From Thalassolituus sp006212115 (lineage in GTDB: Bacteria > Pseudomonadota > Gammaproteobacteria > Pseudomonadales > Oceanobacteraceae), in NCBI RefSeq assembly GCF_040372045.1, contig NZ_BAABWH010000003.1: a DNA stretch of 64,000 nucleotides. One strand, given 5' to 3'. This document shows positions 59,581 through 64,000 of this stretch, piece by piece. The stretch's first letter is position 1. Each line of letters starts with the position of its first letter. The translations under genes were made by a program, and so were the position numbers. Below the pieces are notes generated by a model. That model made no database searches, was not told the DNA's origin, and was given only the letters and a program-made list of their open reading frames with translations.

Positions 59581-62178
59581 ATGAATACTGAATTCCGTAA
59601 GAATCTTCCGGGCAGCAGCCTGGACTACTTTGATACCCGCGCGGCATGTGAAGCCATCAAGCCGGGTTCATACGACACACTGCCATACACCTCGCGTATT
59701 CTGGCAGAGCAGCTGGTTCGTCGTTGTGCCCCTGCTGACCTGAATGCCAGCCTCGAGCAGCTGATCGACCGTAAGCGCGATCTTGACTTCCCTTGGTACC
59801 CAGCACGCGTAGTGACTCACGATATTCTCGGTCAGACCGCTCTGGTGGATCTGGCGGGCCTGCGTGATGCAATCGCAGCTCAGGGGGGCGATCCGTCTAA
59901 AGTGAACCCAGTGGTTCAGACTCAGCTGATCGTTGACCACTCTCTGGCTGTAGAATGTGGCGGTTTTGATCCGGACGCATTCCAGAAAAACCGTGACATC
60001 GAAGAGCGTCGTAATGCCGACCGCTTCCACTTCATCGAGTGGACCAAAACTGCGTTCGACAACGTCGACGTGATTCCAGCGGGTAACGGCATCATGCACC
60101 AGATCAACCTGGAGAAAATGTCTCCGGTGGTTCAGGCGCGTGAAGGCGTTGCGTACCCAGATACCTGTGTTGGTACCGACTCTCACACACCACACGTTGA
60201 CGCGCTGGGCGTAATCTCTGTGGGCGTTGGCGGTCTGGAAGCCGAAACCGTGATGCTCGGCCACCCATCCATGATGCGTCTCCCGGATATCGTGGGTGTA
60301 GAGCTGAAAGGTAAGCGTCAGCCAGGCATTACCGCGACTGACATCGTTCTGGCGCTGACAGAGTTCCTGCGTAAAGAGCGTGTAGTTGGTGCTTATGTTG
60401 AGTTCTTCGGTGAAGGTGCATCTAGCCTTTCTATTGGAGACCGCGCTACCATCTCCAATATGACGCCAGAATACGGTGCGACTGCAGCGATGTTCTACAT
60501 CGACGAGCAGACCATCGACTACCTGAACCTGACAGGTCGTGAGCCTGAGCAGGTTGCTCTGGTCGAGAAGTACGCAAAAGAGACTGGTCTGTGGGCAAAT
60601 GCCCTGGAAACTGCGGAATACGAACGTGTTCTGACGTTCGATCTGTCGACTGTTGGCCGTAACATGGCTGGCCCATCTAACCCGCACGCACGTCTGGCGA
60701 CTGCCGATCTGGCCGCCAAAGGCATTGCTGGCAACCTGGATGCTGCAAAAGCGGAAGAGGCAGAAGGTCTGATTCCGGATGGCGCAGTCATCATCGCGGC
60801 GATCACATCCTGTACTAACACTTCTAACCCACGCAACGTCGTCGCTGCTGGCCTGCTGGCTAAGAAAGCCAACGAACTGGGTCTGATCCGTAAACCTTGG
60901 GTGAAATCGTCTTTCGCACCGGGTTCTAAAGTGGCTGAGCTGTACTTGAAAGAGTCTGGCCTGCTGCCAGAACTCGAAAAGCTCGGCTTCGGTATCGTGG
61001 CATTTGCATGTACTACCTGTAACGGCATGTCTGGTGCGCTTGATCCAGTGATCCAGCAGGAAATCATCGACCGCGACCTGTACGCCACGGCGGTACTGTC
61101 CGGTAACCGTAACTTCGATGGTCGTATTCACCCATACGCGAAGCAGGCGTTCCTGGCGTCTCCGCCGCTGGTAGTTGCTTACGCGATTGCGGGTACCGTG
61201 CGTTTCGATATCGAGAAAGACGTACTGGCCGTGGTTGACGGCAAAGAAATCCGCCTGACGGACATCTGGCCATCTGACGAAGAAATCGACGCAATCGTTG
61301 GGGAATTCGTTAAGCCGCAGCAGTTCCGTGATGTGTACATCCCGATGTTCGACCTGGGTGAAGCTGAGAAGGCACCAAGCCCACTGTACGACTGGCGTGA
61401 GATGTCGACTTACATCCGTCGTCCTCCATACTGGGAAGGCGCGCTGGCAGGAGAGCGCACTCTGAAAGGCATGCGTCCTCTGGCGCTGCTGCCAGACAAC
61501 ATCACCACTGACCACTTGTCGCCATCCAACGCGATTCTGATGAACAGTGCTGCCGGTGAATACCTGCACAAGATGGGTCTGCCAGAAGAGGACTTCAACT
61601 CATACGCGACTCACCGTGGTGATCACCTGACTGCACAGCGCGCGACTTTCGCTAACCCGAAACTGATGAACGAAATGGTTCGTGATGAAGACGGTAACGT
61701 GAAACAGGGCTCTCTGGCGCGTATCGAGCCGGAAGGTCAGGTAACCCGTATGTGGGAAGCTATCGAGACCTACATGAACCGCAAGCAACCTCTGATCATC
61801 GTTGCCGGTGCTGACTATGGTCAGGGTTCTTCCCGTGACTGGGCGGCCAAAGGCGTGCGTCTGGCCGGTGTTGAAGTAATTGTTGCTGAAGGCTTTGAGC
61901 GCATCCACCGTACCAACCTGATCGGTATGGGCGTATTACCGGTACAGTTCAAGGAAGGCACAACTCGTAACACGCTGGAGCTGGACGGCACCGAGACCTA
62001 CGACGTAGTGGGTGAACGTACTCCGCGTGGCGATCTGACACTGATCATCAACCGTCAGAATGGCGAAACCGTTGAAGTGCCAGTGACCTGTCGTCTGGAT
62101 ACTGCTGAAGAAGTGGTGACCTATGATGCGGGTGGTGTGCTACAAAAGTTCGCCAAAGACTTCCTTAAGTCAAACTGA
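59581..62178 (+). CDS. acnD: Fe/S-dependent 2-methylcitrate dehydratase
   Basis: AcnD dehydrates 2-methylcitrate to 2-methyl-trans-aconitate, replacing PrpD. The 865-residue aconitase-family protein has the iron-sulfur motifs ITSCTNTSNPRN and CTTCNGMSG, the substrate-binding GTDSHTPHVDALG and the C-terminal swivel domain (GADYGQGSSRDWAAKG). I chose ATG 59581, preceding the family start NTEFRKNLPGSSLDYFDTR. Codon use favours CTG, CGT and AAC, as in highly expressed genes. Its partner prpF follows. Confidence 0.96.
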   Translation: MNTEFRKNLPGSSLDYFDTRAACEAIKPGSYDTLPYTSRILAEQLVRRCAPADLNASLEQLIDRKRDLDFPWYPARVVTHDILGQTALVDLAGLRDAIAAQGGDPSKVNPVVQTQLIVDHSLAVECGGFDPDAFQKNRDIEERRNADRFHFIEWTKTAFDNVDVIPAGNGIMHQINLEKMSPVVQAREGVAYPDTCVGTDSHTPHVDALGVISVGVGGLEAETVMLGHPSMMRLPDIVGVELKGKRQPGITATDIVLALTEFLRKERVVGAYVEFFGEGASSLSIGDRATISNMTPEYGATAAMFYIDEQTIDYLNLTGREPEQVALVEKYAKETGLWANALETAEYERVLTFDLSTVGRNMAGPSNPHARLATADLAAKGIAGNLDAAKAEEAEGLIPDGAVIIAAITSCTNTSNPRNVVAAGLLAKKANELGLIRKPWVKSSFAPGSKVAELYLKESGLLPELEKLGFGIVAFACTTCNGMSGALDPVIQQEIIDRDLYATAVLSGNRNFDGRIHPYAKQAFLASPPLVVAYAIAGTVRFDIEKDVLAVVDGKEIRLTDIWPSDEEIDAIVGEFVKPQQFRDVYIPMFDLGEAEKAPSPLYDWREMSTYIRRPPYWEGALAGERTLKGMRPLALLPDNITTDHLSPSNAILMNSAAGEYLHKMGLPEEDFNSYATHRGDHLTAQRATFANPKLMNEMVRDEDGNVKQGSLARIEPEGQVTRMWEAIETYMNRKQPLIIVAGADYGQGSSRDWAAKGVRLAGVEVIVAEGFERIHRTNLIGMGVLPVQFKEGTTRNTLELDGTETYDVVGERTPRGDLTLIINRQNGETVEVPVTCRLDTAEEVVTYDAGGVLQKFAKDFLKSN

Positions 62179-62187
62179 GGCTAGTTG

Positions 62188-62280
62188 CGTTGCTGCAACT
62201 TTGTTGCGTCCTCGCTCGCCCCGTCGCCTACCAGTTGGTATGTCTCGGGGTCTCGCTGCGGGGCGCCTCGTTGCAGCGGC
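62188..62280 (+). repeat. Nested inverted-repeat element after acnD
   Basis: Three nested pairs are visible: GCTGCAAC (62192-62199) with GTTGCAGC (62270-62277), CGCCCCG (62217-62223) with CGGGGCG (62259-62265), and the inner palindrome TACCAGTTGGTA (62229-62240). This makes a long imperfect hairpin with a different design from the element upstream of acnD. It may act as an mRNA stabiliser or be a dispersed repeat. Confidence 0.6.
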
Positions 62281-62349
62281 CTCACTGACGCCTCTCGAAC
62301 GGATTTGTTTTCGTTATGAAGCGGGTAGGTGATAAAGCTGAATCGGTAG

Positions 62350-62382
62350 GGTGGGCATTGCCCACCTTATTTTTATTATTTA
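62350..62382 (+). terminator. Terminator-like hairpin just upstream of prpF
   Basis: GGTGGGC (62350-62356), ATT and GCCCACC (62360-62366) are followed by TTATTTTTATTATTTAA. It ends 13 bases ahead of the chosen prpF start, so it may limit read-through from acnD or attenuate prpF. Confidence 0.65.
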
Positions 62383-62394
62383 ATGGGGCATCTT

Positions 62395-63573
62395 ATGACT
62401 CATAAACCACAAGTAAAAATCCCGGCGACGTACATGCGTGGCGGTACGTCGAAGGGTGTTTTCTTCAGCCTTACTGATCTGCCAGAAGCGGCTCAGGTAC
62501 CGGGCGAAGCGCGCGATAAGATTCTGCTGCGTACCATAGGCAGCCCTGACCCTTATGGTCAGCAGATCGACGGCATGGGCGGTGCGACCTCCAGTACGTC
62601 TAAGACTGTGATTCTGGCGAAAAGCGAGCAGCCTGATCACGACGTTGATTACCTGTTTGGTCAGGTGTCGATCAACAAACCTTTCGTTGACTGGTCCGGT
62701 AACTGCGGCAACCTGACAGCGGCGGTGGGTGCCTTTGCCATTGCCAAAGGTTTGGTGGGTGCTGATCGTATTCCCGAAAACGGTATCTGCACCGTTCGCA
62801 TCTGGCAGAAAAACATCAGCAAAACCATCATCGCGCATGTGCCTATCACCAATGGTGAAGTGCAGGAAACAGGCGATTTTGAGTTGGACGGCGTGACCTT
62901 TCCGGCGGCTGAAGTTGTGATTGAATTTATGGACCCAGCCGACGGCGAAGGTTCTATGTTCCCGACCGGCAATCTGGTCGACGATCTTGAAGTTCCGGGC
63001 ATCGGTACGTTTAAGGCGACTATGATCAATGCGGGTATCCCAACCATTTTCGTGAATGCTTCCGATATTGACTACAAAGGTACTGAGCTGCAGAAAGATC
63101 TGAACTCTGATGCAGACGCACTCGCTCGCTTTGAAACCATGCGTGCCTATGGCGCCGTGAAAATGGGTTTGATCAAAGATGTTGCCGAAGCGGCTGATCG
63201 CCAGCATACGCCGAAAATTGCGTTTGTCGCTCCGGCAACTGCGTATGAGTCGTCTAGCGGTAAGCAGATCACAGAGGGTGATGTTGATCTCTGTGTTCGT
63301 GCTTTGTCGATGGGTAAGCTTCACCATGCCATGATGGGAACGGCGTCGGTGGCTATTGCAACCGCAGCGGCTATTCCAGGCACGCTTGTGAACGAAGCGG
63401 CCGGTGGTGGTGATCGTGACGCAGTCACCTTTGGTCATCCGTCTGGCACTCTGCGTGTTGGTGCGGCAGCGGAAGAAGTGAATGGTGAATGGACGGCTAA
63501 GAAAGCCGTAATGAGCCGCAGTGCGCGCATCATTATGGAAGGTAATGTCCACATTCCAGGTGACACATTCTGA
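62395..63573 (+). CDS. prpF: 2-Methylaconitate cis-trans isomerase PrpF
   Basis: PrpF converts 2-methyl-trans-aconitate from AcnD into the cis isomer that aconitase B can hydrate. The 392-residue protein has the N-terminal PATYMRGGTSKGVFF with the family's RGGTSK motif, the repeat-like GNCGNLTAAVGAFAI and a C-terminal GHPSGTLRVGAA segment of the diaminopimelate-epimerase-like fold. I chose ATG 62395 with GGGG 7 bases upstream; ATG 62383 would add four residues. Nothing else follows before the terminator. Confidence 0.94.
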   Translation: MTHKPQVKIPATYMRGGTSKGVFFSLTDLPEAAQVPGEARDKILLRTIGSPDPYGQQIDGMGGATSSTSKTVILAKSEQPDHDVDYLFGQVSINKPFVDWSGNCGNLTAAVGAFAIAKGLVGADRIPENGICTVRIWQKNISKTIIAHVPITNGEVQETGDFELDGVTFPAAEVVIEFMDPADGEGSMFPTGNLVDDLEVPGIGTFKATMINAGIPTIFVNASDIDYKGTELQKDLNSDADALARFETMRAYGAVKMGLIKDVAEAADRQHTPKIAFVAPATAYESSSGKQITEGDVDLCVRALSMGKLHHAMMGTASVAIATAAAIPGTLVNEAAGGGDRDAVTFGHPSGTLRVGAAAEEVNGEWTAKKAVMSRSARIIMEGNVHIPGDTF

Positions 63574-63598
63574 GCTGACGCGATTGAATCGCAACAAA

Positions 63599-63622
63599 AA
63601 GCCCGCTTTTGCGGGCTCTCTG
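63599..63622 (+). terminator. Rho-independent terminator of the methylcitrate operon
   Basis: AGCCCGC, TTTT, GCGGGCT (63600-63617) forms a 7-bp stem. The downstream T content is low on the + strand, while the minus strand has a run of T (AAAAA on +), so it may work better for the convergent rne transcript. Confidence 0.7.
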
Positions 63623-63694
63623 TTGCCCGTCAATAGCCTCATTACCTGCTAAGGTGACGGGCTAAAACGACGGGCAGAGTTGCAGCGAAAACGA

Positions 63695-64000
63695 TTAGTC
63701 TTCGCTCTGACTCTCTTTTACAGCATCAGACTTTTCTTCCTGATTGCTGTCAGTGCTTTTAGCCTCTGCGTTGCGGGGGTCGTTAGGGGCACGACCTGAA
63801 GGCGCACGACGACGGCGGCGCTGAGGTGGCTTCTCGTCAGCTTCCACTTCTGGCTTAGCTTCTACCGCTGGCTTAGCTTCTGCCGCTGGCTTAGCTTCTG
63901 CAGCTGGCTTAGCTTCTGCAGCTGGCTTGGCTTCTGCAGCTGGCTTGGCTTCTGCTGCTGGCTTGGCTTCTGCTGCTGGCTTGGCTTCTGCTGCTGGCTT
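63695..64000 (-). CDS. rne: C-terminal tail of probable ribonuclease E
   Basis: The frame is open from the window edge to the stop at 63695-63697, giving 102 residues. It begins with tandem KPAAEA hexapeptides, then KPEVEADEKPPQRRRRRAPSGRAPNDPRN, and ends in an acidic tail (SNQEEKSDAVKESQSED). The Arg-rich block with GRAPNDPR resembles the RNA-binding/C-terminal scaffold region of RNase E in Gammaproteobacteria. The catalytic half lies outside. RluC-type neighbours, if present, are also outside. A different Arg-rich, Ala/Pro-repeat protein cannot be ruled out. Confidence 0.65.
   Translation of the reverse strand, partial: KPAAEAKPAAEAKPAAEAKPAAEAKPAAEAKPAAEAKPAAEAKPAVEAKPEVEADEKPPQRRRRRAPSGRAPNDPRNAEAKSTDSNQEEKSDAVKESQSED
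63852..64000 (-). repeat. 18-bp tandem repeats in the RNase E tail
   Basis: Eight complete copies of an 18-base unit (GGCTTRGCTTCTGCNGCT on the + strand) and a partial ninth run to the window edge. Each encodes the hexapeptide AEAKPA. Copies near the edge are almost identical, and those toward the gene end have drifted at third positions, as expected for recent repeat growth inside the tail. Confidence 0.9.

Noticed and set aside
59668..61569. 633-codon antisense open frame opposite acnD
   Set aside because: It is caused by the codon bias of acnD on the other strand; the translation has no recognisable domain and is rich in His, Arg, Cys and Trp.
62380..63642. 420-codon antisense open frame opposite prpF
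   Set aside because: Shadow of a clear PrpF gene; composition is atypical and no start signal is seen.
63852..64000. CRISPR-like regular repeats at the window end
   Set aside because: The unit is 18 bp without spacers and reads as an in-frame hexapeptide; this is protein low complexity.

Overview
The window reads as chromosomal DNA of a free-living Gammaproteobacterium. The dnaX-ybaB-recR block, ycgL-ycgN, CysB, PpsR/PpsA, RraA, HrpA, a 4.5S RNA of the short enterobacterial type and a methylcitrate cluster of the PrpB-PrpC-AcnD-PrpF type all point that way. The mixture of a FadL-type porin, TonB-dependent uptake and fatty-acid activation suggests a marine, lipid-using member of the Oceanospirillales (Thalassolituus/Oceanobacter-like). 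That placement is inference. I saw no tRNA, rRNA, prophage, insertion sequence or CRISPR array.

Layout. 1-5.9 kb: the end of a YbfE-like gene, the SRP RNA, then dnaX (with a slippery A-run that should also yield the short gamma form), ybaB, a short divergent recR, rnd, ycgL, ycgN and a small membrane protein. 6.2-22.5 kb: a long, tightly coupled envelope locus. It holds a membrane protein with a winged-helix-like tail, a membrane-anchored VWA protein, a MoxR ATPase with a CoxE-type VWA partner, two predicted outer-membrane barrels, a thioredoxin-fold protein, several TPR proteins (two of them lipoproteins), an ExbB/TolQ-like channel, two unequal ExbD/TolR-like proteins and a TonB/AgmX-like transducer. 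The second half resembles the Agl-Glt gliding motor core of Myxococcus. The whole looks like a proton-motive-force-driven trans-envelope machine with a chaperone module, and it is my best candidate for a poorly described system.

22.6-31.3 kb: fadD, hrpA, a three-gene metallophore operon (HvfA-like precursor with nine EGKCG motifs, DUF692 enzyme, DUF2063 partner) and mlaA. 31.4-37.9 kb: a DAHP synthase with an in-frame Cro-like HTH domain at its N-terminus, a small HTH protein, a TauE/SafE exporter, cysB, cysH, thrH and pabB. 38.2-44.5 kb: a cluster like the Acinetobacter fil genes (FilA-like surface protein, C39-type peptidase, FilC-like and FadL-like outer-membrane proteins, FilE-like protein) followed by a coupled hydrolase.

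44.6-50.1 kb: divergent ppsR and ppsA, a hydrolase, a short-chain oxidoreductase and rraA. 50.1-56.0 kb (minus strand): an iron-type locus with a DUF4856 lipoprotein, an imelysin lipoprotein, a TonB-dependent receptor and a fatty-acid hydroxylase/desaturase. 56.2-63.6 kb: the methylcitrate operon (GntR regulator, prpB, prpC, acnD, prpF) with two structured intergenic elements flanking acnD. The window ends inside the repetitive C-terminal tail of what is probably ribonuclease E.
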